Assembly: GCA_964503045.1 (NCBI GenBank)
Contig: CAZCZI010000027.1
Span: 1-64,000, forward strand
Length of the DNA: 64,000 nt
Direction of reading: 5' to 3'
Origin: CAYZJR01 sp964503045
Lineage (GTDB): Bacteria > Cyanobacteriota > Vampirovibrionia > Obscuribacterales > Obscuribacteraceae
The position numbers and the translations under genes are program-made. Under the pieces are notes generated by a model, which saw nothing but the letters and a program-made list of their open reading frames with translations, ran no database searches and was not told the origin of the DNA. This document shows positions 34,893 to 44,344 of the stretch, piece by piece. The first letter of the stretch is position 1. The number at the start of each line of letters is the position of its first letter.

Positions 34893-36865
34893 CTGCGTTT
34901 CGCAATCTAGCAGAAAGGTACGAGTATGTGGGCAGCTTAGGCTCAGGCGGAATGAGCACTGTCTATAAGGCTCGCGACAAGGTTTTGGACAGAGTCGTCG
35001 CCATAAAGCAACTCATAGGAGAACTCCATACAGAAGCAATGGTGCTTCGGTTCGAGCGTGAAGCTAAAGCATACGCTGCGTTGCAGCATCGCAACATCGT
35101 AAGCGTTTATGATTTCGGCACAGACGAAAACAACAAGCCGTTCCTCGTAATGGATTTTGTCGAAGGAGAGATGCTTGATGAGGTCATCGCCAGTGGTGCA
35201 GCACTTTCGATTGAAGTCATCATCGAGATTTTCTCCCAATTGCTTGATGGACTTTCCCATGCTCATCAGAAGTCGATCGTACATCGTGATCTGAAGCCGG
35301 CGAATGTGATGATTCAAGGCATCAAGGGTAGTGATGTTCGCAACATTGTTGTCAAACTTATGGATTTCGGAATAGCAAAGTTGAAAAACGAGCAAGACGA
35401 AGGTGCGTTTTTGACCCAACCTGGCAGCGTAATTGGCAGCCCGCTCTATATGAGCCCCGAGCAAGGAGCGGCATCTGAAGTTGATCTCCGATCTGATATC
35501 TACTCAGTCGGCTGCATGTTGTTTGAGGCATTGATTGGGCGCCCGCCGTTCAAAGGTGACACGGCGATGAAGACGATCTTTGCGCATCGTTCTTCCGAGC
35601 TTCCTGACATGGACGAATTGGCGAGGTTTGGCAGTATTCGTGCGGATCTGGAATCGATTTTACGCAAGGCATTGGAGAAGCGGCCGGAATCGCGCTATCA
35701 GTCGGCATCGGCGATGAGGCAGGACCTTTTGGCTGTTGCAGAGAAGATGCGGCGTGAGAAAGTCGAGTGCGAGAGGAAGTCACGATCAGCATCGATGTTG
35801 ACAAAGGCGGCTGGTGGCTTTGTTGCAACAATAGCACTCGGTGCACTTGCGTATTGGGGTCTGACTCTAATTGAAAATCAATCGGAAGAAAATTCGAAGA
35901 TGCAAAAAACATCCGAGCCACCAGTGCAGGCGGAATCGGTAATACAGATAACAGACGAGAAAAGTGATTTTTGGGGCGACGATACGAGGGTACACTACCG
36001 GATGCCCAACCACGAATCACCGCTTACACAGTTCAAGGCTCCTGCCGACGTGCATTTGGTGTCGCTGGGTCGCGCATTTCCAGTTGTGTCAACGCGGAAA
36101 CGCGAACCCTCCGAACGAGAGAAGAAGCTACTTGTCGGAATCGATCGTCTTCCCATGTTGGACACAGTAATCTTGAACAATTTCTCGCTTAGCGACGAGG
36201 AGATCAACCAATTTGCACGCATCAAAATTTTGCGTTCTCTGACGTTGGTTGACTGTAGGCTGCCGGCTGGCGGACTAGAAGCTCTGAGCAGGGCGAAGAG
36301 GCTTAACCTTCTCAGTCTCAAAAATAGCGAGGTTGAAGATCTAGACGGAATTTCGAAACTTCAATCATTAAAGGGACTGGTACTGGCATCAATGACGATA
36401 CACAAGCCTTTGCCTTTGGCGGATATCGCGAAATTGAGCAATCTGGAGTTGCTTGATTTGCAAAGCGAACACATAACGGACAACGATCTAACTACATTGC
36501 TGCCTTTGGAAAAGCTGAACAGGCTCAATTTATCTGCTTGTTTGATTACATCTCGGGGATGCAAGATCATATCTCAAATGAAAAATTTGAATCATCTGGT
36601 TTTGGATTGGACGCCTACTATCACTGACGAGGCAGTGAAGTACCTGACCAGGCTCCCTAAACTTCGGACTTTGCATTTGAACATCACAGGAATCACCGAC
36701 GCCTCATTGTTGGAAATGGAAAAAATGCCAGAGTTGCAAAACATCGAAGTTGGTCAGACCGGTATCACTAAAGAAGGGCTTTCCAGGTTCATGGCCAGAT
36801 GTCCCAAAATCAAAATAGGAAAAAAGGGCGATGCTCAGGAGTTGCAGACAGAACTTTTGAAATAG
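34889..36865 (+). CDS. Transmembrane Ser/Thr kinase with LRRs (copy 3)
   Basis: 658 residues. It lacks the N-terminal Cys motif and begins almost directly with the kinase domain (ERYEYVGSLGSGGMSTVYKARDK at the start, given in part: glycine loop GSGGMS, VAIK, HRDLKPAN, DFG, SPLYMSPEQ). A Lys/Arg-rich juxtamembrane segment precedes a transmembrane helix (about 305-330). C-terminal LRRs span about 400-645, including the 'TPTITDEAVKYL' repeat type. The 4-base ATGA overlap with copy 2 shows translational coupling. The protein is probably a membrane receptor kinase; ligand and targets are unknown. Confidence 0.9.
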   Translation: MTAFRNLAERYEYVGSLGSGGMSTVYKARDKVLDRVVAIKQLIGELHTEAMVLRFEREAKAYAALQHRNIVSVYDFGTDENNKPFLVMDFVEGEMLDEVIASGAALSIEVIIEIFSQLLDGLSHAHQKSIVHRDLKPANVMIQGIKGSDVRNIVVKLMDFGIAKLKNEQDEGAFLTQPGSVIGSPLYMSPEQGAASEVDLRSDIYSVGCMLFEALIGRPPFKGDTAMKTIFAHRSSELPDMDELARFGSIRADLESILRKALEKRPESRYQSASAMRQDLLAVAEKMRREKVECERKSRSASMLTKAAGGFVATIALGALAYWGLTLIENQSEENSKMQKTSEPPVQAESVIQITDEKSDFWGDDTRVHYRMPNHESPLTQFKAPADVHLVSLGRAFPVVSTRKREPSEREKKLLVGIDRLPMLDTVILNNFSLSDEEINQFARIKILRSLTLVDCRLPAGGLEALSRAKRLNLLSLKNSEVEDLDGISKLQSLKGLVLASMTIHKPLPLADIAKLSNLELLDLQSEHITDNDLTTLLPLEKLNRLNLSACLITSRGCKIISQMKNLNHLVLDWTPTITDEAVKYLTRLPKLRTLHLNITGITDASLLEMEKMPELQNIEVGQTGITKEGLSRFMARCPKIKIGKKGDAQELQTELLK

Positions 36866-36976
36866 TCGAATGTTTGATGTTCCTAGATTACCGACAGGCT
36901 CAACCGGGTCTGGTACATTTGGGAGGTTGGTTGGAACACTCAAAGAATAATAGCGAGGCGCCCAAGAGAAGCAACG

Positions 36977-38995
36977 GTGTTCAGGAATCTCGACGAAAGA
37001 TACGAGCATGTAGGAAGCCTTGGCTCCGGCGGAATGAGTACCGTCTACAAGGCTCGTGACAAACTGTTGGACCGCATCGTAGCGATAAAGCAGCTTAAAG
37101 GTGAGTTGGTTTCCGAGGATATGCTGCAGCGTTTCGAGCGCGAAGCGAAAGCGTATGCCGCTCTCAAGCATCGTAATATTGTTAGTGTCTTTGACTTTGG
37201 CACTGACGAACACAACAAGCCGTTTTTGGTTATGGACTTTGTCGAGGGTACCTCGCTGGATGAGGTCATCGCTCGTGGTGCTATGGAACCGGCTCTTATA
37301 CTCGCGATTTTTATAGAGTTGCTCGAGGGTCTCGATCACGCTCACAAGAAATCAATCGTGCACAGGGATCTGAAACCGGCAAATGTCATGGTATCGGAAG
37401 TGGTGCAGGGTGAGAACTCCGGACCTCGGATTAAACTATTGGATTTCGGCATAGCCAAAATGGAAACCGAAAACGGAGGGGCAGGCGAAGCCTTTCGTAC
37501 ACAGGCCGGACTGGTTATGGGCAGCCCTTTGTACATGAGTCCGGAGCAAGCGGAAGGAAGCTCGCTAGTCGACGCGCGTTCTGACATTTATTCCGTCGGC
37601 TGCATGTTGTATGAAGTACTTACCGGAAGACCTCCGTTTCGTGGAGAGAATTTCATGAAGACGATATTCGCGCATCGCACAGGGGAAATTCCCGATATGA
37701 CAGAAGCGGTCGAACGATTCGGCCAATCAAAAGATGACATTGAAAGTATCGTTCGCAAGGCTCTTTCAAAGCTCCCAGAACAACGATATCAAACTGCGTT
37801 CGAGATGAGAGACGACCTTATAAGGTTGCAGGATAAACTTAAGTCCAGCAAAGAGCAGAGGCTCGGTCGACAAAAACAAAAAGCTCTGCCGGGCGGAGTG
37901 GTCACGGCTCTTGTTTCTATTTTGGGTTTGGGAGCGTTAATTGGGTTTGCGATTTTGTTCACCAACTTCATTGAGAACTATGTTGATCGCGAAGGGAAGC
38001 GAGAAACGGCAAAGGCACCAGTCGTTAAGAAGTCCGATATTCCAAGTATCAAAGGTGATTATTTAGATTATTGGCGTGACTACGAGAGCCAACACAAGAT
38101 GCCGCCGGGCTCTTCGCTGAAATCGCTGATTGGCCGCCAAGACGTATTAACCGTGTCGTTGGGAGCGAACTTACCGGACACAAGCCGGCATACTCCTGAA
38201 ACCAGGCTGGCGCAGCTGAAAATACTCGACGGTCTCGAGTTTTTACCGAAGCTTGATACCATTGTGCTGCAGAATTTCACGATAACCGAAGATGATATTC
38301 GGCGGTTTATCAAAGTTAGAACTATCGATACGATCGAATTCAGATTTTGCAAAATTCCCAAAGATACTGTTGAGATTCTCATGACAAACCCTCGACTGAA
38401 ATGTATCTGTATAAAAGCCTGCGATCAAATTACTAAGCGACAGATAGAGTTGCTGAATTCAACGAACTTCCCGAATCTGAAAACTTTGAATCTTTCAACT
38501 AATGACTTGAATTGGGCGGATTCGCTCAAGCCCATTTCGACTCTCTCGAAGGTGACTTACCTCGATTTGCAACAAACCCGAATTACAGCCAAGCATTTAT
38601 GGTCTCTTGTGAAAATGAGAAATCTCACGAGAGTCAATGTTGGAAACAACGAACTAGATGACGAAGCCTGTAAGGTGATGTCTCATATGACTCAGCTCAA
38701 GTCTTTGGAAATAGGTTACACCGAGCGGATTACAGATGCAGGAGTAAAGGAGCTTACAAAACTGCGAAGGTTGGAAAGGCTGTGTCTTGAATGGGTGCCG
38801 ATGACTGACAGTGGTTTGCTTTCTATTGCCACTCTGCCGATGCTGAAGTCTCTCGAGGTGCCAGGGTGTCAGAAAATTACAGCGCAAGGTCTGGCTAAGC
38901 TCAAGAGGCAAAGACCCCAGCTTGCAGTCAAAGATACGTTGACTACATTGAACATCGATGGAAACTCATTTGGAACGATTTACGATCCAGACTAG
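36977..38995 (+). CDS. Transmembrane Ser/Thr kinase with LRRs (copy 4)
   Basis: 672 residues from a GTG at 36977 (AGAGAAG upstream), giving an N-terminus parallel to copy 3 (FRNLDERYEHVGS). The kinase motifs are intact: GSGGMS, VAIK, HRDLKPAN, LLDFGIAK, SPLYMSPEQ. Basic stretch, then a transmembrane helix (about 305-330); LRRs at about 405-650. It follows copy 3 by 111 bases with no clear terminator. Copies 3 and 4 share the 'FGTDE' and 'FVEG' phrases where copies 1 and 2 have 'FGFDE' and 'FLEG', so the array looks like two pairs from successive duplications. Stop overlaps the convergent aldehyde dehydrogenase gene by 4 bases. Confidence 0.9.
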   Translation: MFRNLDERYEHVGSLGSGGMSTVYKARDKLLDRIVAIKQLKGELVSEDMLQRFEREAKAYAALKHRNIVSVFDFGTDEHNKPFLVMDFVEGTSLDEVIARGAMEPALILAIFIELLEGLDHAHKKSIVHRDLKPANVMVSEVVQGENSGPRIKLLDFGIAKMETENGGAGEAFRTQAGLVMGSPLYMSPEQAEGSSLVDARSDIYSVGCMLYEVLTGRPPFRGENFMKTIFAHRTGEIPDMTEAVERFGQSKDDIESIVRKALSKLPEQRYQTAFEMRDDLIRLQDKLKSSKEQRLGRQKQKALPGGVVTALVSILGLGALIGFAILFTNFIENYVDREGKRETAKAPVVKKSDIPSIKGDYLDYWRDYESQHKMPPGSSLKSLIGRQDVLTVSLGANLPDTSRHTPETRLAQLKILDGLEFLPKLDTIVLQNFTITEDDIRRFIKVRTIDTIEFRFCKIPKDTVEILMTNPRLKCICIKACDQITKRQIELLNSTNFPNLKTLNLSTNDLNWADSLKPISTLSKVTYLDLQQTRITAKHLWSLVKMRNLTRVNVGNNELDDEACKVMSHMTQLKSLEIGYTERITDAGVKELTKLRRLERLCLEWVPMTDSGLLSIATLPMLKSLEVPGCQKITAQGLAKLKRQRPQLAVKDTLTTLNIDGNSFGTIYDPD

Positions 38996-40458
38996 TTTTT
39001 GTCGTACGGATACCAATACGGCTTCACGTTTGCATTGAACTCCCAGTGAATATGCTTGGTTTCGCGAAACTCGTCGAGACCCTCTTGTCCAAGTTCGCGT
39101 GCCCCACCGCTGAATTTCATGCCACCAAATGGGCCGGCATAGTTATCCGTGAGTGGATCGTTTATCCAGATTGTTCCTGCCTTAACCTCTTCCATAAACA
39201 GTTTCGCTTTGAGAGGATCGCTTGTAAGCAAACAGGCGCCGAGTCCAAACATACAGTCGTTGGCCAGTTCAATCGCTTCTTCGAAAGTTGAATACTGCAT
39301 AAGCGGAATGGTCGGGCCGAAGGTCTCTTCCTTCATGATCGTCATCGTGTGATCGACGTTGGTTATTACAGTCGGTTCGTAGTAGAAGCCTTTGGTCAGT
39401 TTTTCAGGACGTTTTCCACCGGTGAGAACCTTGGCCCCTTGTGCGATCGCTTCTTTCACATGGCTCTCCACTTTTTCGCGATAGGTGGCGCCTATCATTG
39501 GACCGATATCGGTTGAAGGTTCCATACCTGGTCCCAACTTCAATGAGGAAACATGTGCTGTGAGCGCATCGATAAACTTTGCTGCTTTGGTTTTCGGCAG
39601 ATAGACGCGCTCTGTCGAAGTGCATACTTGACCCGCATTTGTTAGCGCAGCATAGGCAAGCGCTCTAGCTGCCATCTCGGGGTCTGCATCTTCTGCAATC
39701 ACAAATGCGTCTTTGCCGCCGAGTTCCAAGTGCAGTTTTTTCATCATCGGCGCTGCCAGCGACGCGATGCGTTGACCGGTGGCGAGGCTGCCTGTAAATG
39801 CTATTACAGGAACATCTTTGTGCGTTACCAAAGGCTCGGCGACATCTTTGCCCAGACCGTTGATCACGTTGATGACGCCTGGTGGGAAATGGTCCCAGCA
39901 GTGCTCGGCAAGATACATGGTACTGAGTGGGGTGAGTTCGCTCGGCTTGATGATGACCGTGTTGCCTGCGGCGATTGCTGGTGCAACTTTCCATGCCATC
40001 AACAGCAGTGGATAATTCCACGGAATAATGCAAGCCGCCACTCCATATGGTTCTTTGACCACTAAATTCAATTGGCTGTATTCGCCTGATGGGAGCACGC
40101 GCCCACGCTCGTGGCGGCCCAATTCGGCGTAGTATTCGAAAGTGTTCATCAGCCATTCGAACTCTTCTTCATTTTCAGGAATTGGTTTGCCTTCTTCCAA
40201 TGTGAGGAGGTGAACGATCTTTTCTTTGTGTTCTCGCATTTTCGCTGCGGCTTCGTGCATCATCGTGGCTCTGATGTTCGCCGACGTTCTGCGCCATGTT
40301 CTAAACGCTTCTTTCGCCGCAGCAATAGCTGCCTCTGCATCTTTTGGCGTTCCCTTGGGAATTGTGTCGATGACCTCTTCGGTTGCAGGGTTCATGATCT
40401 GAATTTTTTCACTGCCACTACCTGCAGTGAATTTTCCATTGATGAAATGCAAAGGCAT
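38992..40458 (-). CDS. NAD(P)-dependent aldehyde dehydrogenase
   Basis: 488 residues, full length for the ALDH superfamily. Oxyanion Asn in PWNYP (148), cofactor-binding FTGS (221-224), general-base Glu in LELGGKD (245) and nucleophile Cys in GQVCT (279) are all present, plus the late EETFGPTIP motif. It oxidises an aldehyde to the acid; the closest recognisable relatives by style are betaine/aminoaldehyde dehydrogenases, but the substrate cannot be set from sequence. If an aminoaldehyde, it could connect with the amine-oxidase-like enzyme at 14063 (speculation; not adjacent). Single gene, no partner. Confidence 0.92.
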   Translation of the reverse strand: MPLHFINGKFTAGSGSEKIQIMNPATEEVIDTIPKGTPKDAEAAIAAAKEAFRTWRRTSANIRATMMHEAAAKMREHKEKIVHLLTLEEGKPIPENEEEFEWLMNTFEYYAELGRHERGRVLPSGEYSQLNLVVKEPYGVAACIIPWNYPLLLMAWKVAPAIAAGNTVIIKPSELTPLSTMYLAEHCWDHFPPGVINVINGLGKDVAEPLVTHKDVPVIAFTGSLATGQRIASLAAPMMKKLHLELGGKDAFVIAEDADPEMAARALAYAALTNAGQVCTSTERVYLPKTKAAKFIDALTAHVSSLKLGPGMEPSTDIGPMIGATYREKVESHVKEAIAQGAKVLTGGKRPEKLTKGFYYEPTVITNVDHTMTIMKEETFGPTIPLMQYSTFEEAIELANDCMFGLGACLLTSDPLKAKLFMEEVKAGTIWINDPLTDNYAGPFGGMKFSGGARELGQEGLDEFRETKHIHWEFNANVKPYWYPYDKN

Positions 40459-40517
40459 AGCAACTCCTTACGTCGTAAAGCCGCAATCAAATTTTTGTAA
40501 TCTGGGGCGGGTCGCTA

Positions 40518-41708
40518 TTATAGCTCTTTTTTCTTCATTCTCATGATGTGCTTGCAGCCAGGACAGACAAGCGTTTCGGTTTGTCCCGCGCCAAGAGTGC
40601 GGCTGTACGACGAGTAACCGTATGACTTTGTCTTGGGTGTCTCTTTCTTCGGTGCCGCGGTTTTGGTTGGCGCCAAGAGCTCACAGTTGATGTTGAGTTT
40701 GAAGTCGTTGTATGCATTGTTTTCTATGAAGCTCTTTGCGATTTTGGCAACGGTTGTACTCTCCTTTTCACAACCACTGCGATACACAACGGCGGCATTG
40801 TCTGATTTCAGTTTCTCAAAGGTGGTTGCATGGCCGGCTTTGCTCGACTCATACAGCAAAATCGCACCATACAGGCGACCTGCGGGAGTCCCGTTCTTGA
40901 TTAGATCCTCGGCTTCGTCGGGTAATCTTGGTGTGATTACTTTTGCGTCTATAAAGGCTTGCCAATTGGGGCTCAGCTTGCCACTTTCACCCAGTGTCGA
41001 GTAATCAAAACTTGTCGCTTGGATCAGTTTTGTGAAACAGGCAGGCCTTGGAAAGGGCGCTACATGAACTCCGGGTGGCACGGACTTAATGCGGAGAGCC
41101 TTCTCTATCTGCGGGTAGATCGCCCGCTCTTTTTCTGTAATTGGGCTGCCGATAGAGACGGTGGGCTTTGCTGTCGGACTTTCGACAGGAGCTTTGAGCT
41201 TGCAAAACATGCTGCCGACCTGGAAATTCATGAATTTCTGAGTGTCTTTGAGGCTTTGTGCAACTTCTTTAACCGTCGTCCCCATTACCTTGCAGCCGTT
41301 TTGATACTCGACCGCGGCGGCGTCATTGAGAAGCAGGTCATAGGAGAGGTTTGATCCGATTCGCCCTGTCTGCCACAGAAGTACTGCACCGTAGATTCTT
41401 CCGGCGGCGGTGCCATTTTTCAAAAGCCAGTTGAGATCATTGATTTCGAGTTGCCCAACTTTGCCCGAAGCCTCGACGTATGCCGATTGGACCGGGTTGG
41501 AGCCGCTCTCGCCTGGTGTTGGACCGTAGAATCGGTCGGCTTTGCTAAGGGTTGTGATGAATTCCGGCGGTCTATTCATGGGTTTTGAAGTCCCCGCAGT
41601 GTTTGGATCACCCACCTTTACGGATTCGCCGGCATAAGCCGCCCAACTAACCGTCAATACCGAAAGTGCCAGTCCCAGCGCCAATTTAGGGTTCGGATGA
41701 TTGTTCAT
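40518..41708 (-). CDS. Secreted protein with internal duplication
   Basis: 396 residues with a signal peptide (about 1-26, ending AYA-G). Two copies of one domain (about 45-170 and 215-345) share the phrase 'LLKNGTAAGRIYGAVLLWQTGRIG' / 'LIKNGTPAGRLYGAILLYESSKAG' (compare the NGT-x-AGR-x-YGA-x-LL core) and a later Cys. A Pro/Lys/Tyr linker leads to a C-terminal CPGC motif, one half of a zinc ribbon. Probably periplasmic; function unknown. Adjacent minus-strand aldehyde dehydrogenase starts 59 bases downstream of its stop and is likely separate. Confidence 0.78.
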   Translation of the reverse strand: MNNHPNPKLALGLALSVLTVSWAAYAGESVKVGDPNTAGTSKPMNRPPEFITTLSKADRFYGPTPGESGSNPVQSAYVEASGKVGQLEINDLNWLLKNGTAAGRIYGAVLLWQTGRIGSNLSYDLLLNDAAAVEYQNGCKVMGTTVKEVAQSLKDTQKFMNFQVGSMFCKLKAPVESPTAKPTVSIGSPITEKERAIYPQIEKALRIKSVPPGVHVAPFPRPACFTKLIQATSFDYSTLGESGKLSPNWQAFIDAKVITPRLPDEAEDLIKNGTPAGRLYGAILLYESSKAGHATTFEKLKSDNAAVVYRSGCEKESTTVAKIAKSFIENNAYNDFKLNINCELLAPTKTAAPKKETPKTKSYGYSSYSRTLGAGQTETLVCPGCKHIMRMKKKEL

Positions 41709-41849
41709 AGGTGGGGGTCACTCCACAGTCTGAGACGATATTAACGCACCGAACAGGACGTGTTGATGGGGTAGACCCTAAATTGCTTGTCATGGAGTGC
41801 GCCGGGCATTGCGGTAAAGTCATTCTGGAATCTTGTACGGTCAGACCTT

Positions 41850-43598
41850 ATGGCTGCTTCGAAAAGCAAAAACTCCTACCTTGTCCTTGGCTCGCCGCTG
41901 ACAATTCTTACCTTGGCGGCGTTGTTTGTCTTTCTAGGCGGCTTAGGCTCGTACGGAATGCTGGACCCGACCGACAGTTTTTTTGTCGAGTCGGCGCGCG
42001 AAATGATGGAGACCAACACCTATCTCTATCCGCTGATCAATTATGAACCTTGGCTCGACAAGCCCGCTTTGGCGTTTTGGCTGATCATTGCGGCATTCAA
42101 GGTGCTTGGCGTAAATGCAATGGCTGCACGGCTTCCATCAGCTGTGAGCGGCATTGCACTGGTTTTGCTTACTTTTGGACTAGTCAAACAGATTGTCCCT
42201 ACCCGTGTCGCTTTCACATCGGCGGCATTGCTTATGGCGAGCCCGCTTCTGGTTGGAGTCGGGCATCTTGCCTTGACGGACGAACCATTTACGCTCTTTG
42301 TGACGGGTTCGATCATGTCCGGTTTTGTCTATAAGGTGCGCGCACTCAAGCGTTATTTGGTTTTGACTGCAGCTTTGATGGGGCTTGCCCTCTTGTGCAA
42401 GGGTCCTTTGGCAATTTGTCTTTTTGCGCTCGCGTTCGGATCATATGAAGTGAGCCGTATTCCGCTTCGAGGTAAGTTGCCTGAAGTTAGGCAGTACCTG
42501 CCTTTTGCTCTGGCAATTCTTGGCGCCTGTCTGGTGGCTGCTCCTTACTATGTCGCCGCCCACGTTGCCACTGCCGGTGATTTCACTAACAAGTTTTTCC
42601 TCAGCCAGAATCTTGGTCGTCTTCAAGGTGTTGTGAATCATCAGAATCCTCCGCAGTGGTATTTGGAACAAGTCCTCATGCCGGGTTTCTTCCCCTGCTC
42701 GATTCTTATGATTCCTGCGATTTATGCACTCGTTAAAGGTTTAAAGCGGAACAAATCACTCAGTCGAGGCAAACAGCTGTATCTCTTTGCGCTTTGTTGG
42801 TTTGTCAGCACATTCACGTTATTGAGTATCATTCCGACTAAACTGCCAACTTACATATTGCCAATAGCCCCTGCGCTAGCCATTCTTTCTGCTGGTTTCC
42901 TTACGCAAACCAAGAAGGCCGGGCAGAGATTTTTCTGTTATGTAATGGTTCCACTCATGCTTGTCGGTTTGCTTGCTGCACCATGGCTGGTGCAGTTCGT
43001 CTGGGAGCTTTCACCGCAAGAATGGACGACCTTCCTCGGTTATAGCGGCATTGCTGCTGCTGTGACAGTTGTGGCCCTTGGGTTGGTTTTGATGCGAAGG
43101 CTGAAGCAAGCGACAGTTGTTGCGATGGCGCTCATCGTTGCGACAACCGGATTTTTGACGCCATTTTTCTATCAGGTGTTCTATTCGAACAACCAGCTTG
43201 GCATACAGAGACTTGTCGAATACTCCAGGCAGAAGGGCGCAGAGCTGGCAATATGTGATGCATTTCTGCCATCTATGGTTTTTGATGTTCGCAAACCCGT
43301 GCCTGTCGTTCAATGCGAGAAAGATTGGGTGGACTTCTCAAACGGAGGGCAAGGGCCTCGCTGGATTGTCATTCATAGAGCCAATCTCGATTGCCTCTAC
43401 TGGTGTTGCCGCAGTCCGATTGTTATCGCCAGAGAAGGAAAATGGTGGCTGTTTGCGCTTGGTCCTAATGCCTTGAAGGAAGGCGGACACTATTGGGGCG
43501 GCAGGGCTGAACTCGATCAAGCCGATTGCGAAGATGCGCACGTGCACGACAAGACTACTCTGGCGGCGTCTCTTAAACAGATAATGAAGACCCAATAA
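41850..43598 (+). CDS. GT39/ArnT-like membrane glycosyltransferase
   Basis: 582 residues from the ATG at 41850; a TTG at 41787 in frame would add 21 residues ahead of the first membrane helix. The family signature sits after helix 1: LDPTDSFFVESAREMM, then YEPWLDKPALAFW, giving the conserved acidic residues and the 'KP' of the ArnT/dolichyl-phosphate-mannose mannosyltransferase group (PF13231/PF02366). About 11-12 transmembrane helices follow, and a soluble C-terminal domain (about 470-582) with several Cys. Such enzymes transfer sugars from polyprenyl-phosphate donors to lipids or proteins on the outer face of the inner membrane. Isolated gene. Confidence 0.85.
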   Translation: MAASKSKNSYLVLGSPLTILTLAALFVFLGGLGSYGMLDPTDSFFVESAREMMETNTYLYPLINYEPWLDKPALAFWLIIAAFKVLGVNAMAARLPSAVSGIALVLLTFGLVKQIVPTRVAFTSAALLMASPLLVGVGHLALTDEPFTLFVTGSIMSGFVYKVRALKRYLVLTAALMGLALLCKGPLAICLFALAFGSYEVSRIPLRGKLPEVRQYLPFALAILGACLVAAPYYVAAHVATAGDFTNKFFLSQNLGRLQGVVNHQNPPQWYLEQVLMPGFFPCSILMIPAIYALVKGLKRNKSLSRGKQLYLFALCWFVSTFTLLSIIPTKLPTYILPIAPALAILSAGFLTQTKKAGQRFFCYVMVPLMLVGLLAAPWLVQFVWELSPQEWTTFLGYSGIAAAVTVVALGLVLMRRLKQATVVAMALIVATTGFLTPFFYQVFYSNNQLGIQRLVEYSRQKGAELAICDAFLPSMVFDVRKPVPVVQCEKDWVDFSNGGQGPRWIVIHRANLDCLYWCCRSPIVIAREGKWWLFALGPNALKEGGHYWGGRAELDQADCEDAHVHDKTTLAASLKQIMKTQ

Positions 43599-43652
43599 CA
43601 CGCGGTTTCGCTCATGCCGCAAAACTTGTCCCGGTTGGATTACGCGTTGGGA

Positions 43653-44111
43653 TTATCGAGGAATTTCCTCTGAAGGAGGCGGTGCTGGTGTTGAAACTAC
43701 AACAGGAGCAGGCTTTGGTGGCGGTGGCGTGTATCCCGGCTGGTTTTGGTTGTTGAGGAACATCAGCCAGGCATTTTGTTCAGCCAAATTATTGCCGTGG
43801 TGGTGATGCCCGCTGAGCACGATTGGCAGTGTGATTGCAGTAGCGATTAGGAGCATGGCCAAGATTGCTGCGGCGATCTTTTTCCGTCTCGACCACTTGT
43901 TTTTCTTCTTGGACTTGTCGAAATACGCAATTTGTTTTTTGTCGTTGTCTGAAGGCTGTGTTGTGCTGTCGGTTGATACACCACCGGCTACTGTCTCTGC
44001 CGTGCCATCACCTGTAGTGCCTTGAGCGCGCACAGCAGGAATTTGCTGGCAGCTGAGAAATATCACTGCCATCAAACATGCGAGCAGTCGTTTTGCTGCA
44101 TTGAGTACCAT
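43653..44111 (-). CDS. Membrane-anchored protein of unknown function
   Basis: 152 residues from the ATG at 44111, which starts a plausible signal sequence (CLMAVIFLSC, possibly a lipobox LSC). Then a polar, Thr/Gly-rich stretch, a very basic segment (KSKKKNKWSRRKK), a transmembrane helix (about 77-99), and a His cluster (GHHHHGN) followed by a Pro-rich tail (TPPPPKPAPV). The order signal - basic - membrane helix - His/Pro tail is odd, and the protein might have two membrane passes. No family recognised. Confidence 0.6.
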   Translation of the reverse strand: MVLNAAKRLLACLMAVIFLSCQQIPAVRAQGTTGDGTAETVAGGVSTDSTTQPSDNDKKQIAYFDKSKKKNKWSRRKKIAAAILAMLLIATAITLPIVLSGHHHHGNNLAEQNAWLMFLNNQNQPGYTPPPPKPAPVVVSTPAPPPSEEIPR

Positions 44112-44344
44112 GCTATCTTGAAAACTCCGAGCAACAACCAACCGGTCCAAGCTAACACACAATGGCAGCGTATGGAAGATTCTATTTGCCTACCCTAAAG
44201 CGACGATTATCGAAAGGTTGTTGGTGAGACACCTTCGCGGTTTTGGTTAGTGGTTTAAATAGTAATTCAAGTAATTTGGATTTTTCGCAGTCTAACAATG
44301 ACAACCCGAAAGACTAGTCGCAAATGTGCCGCCGGATGCCGCAG

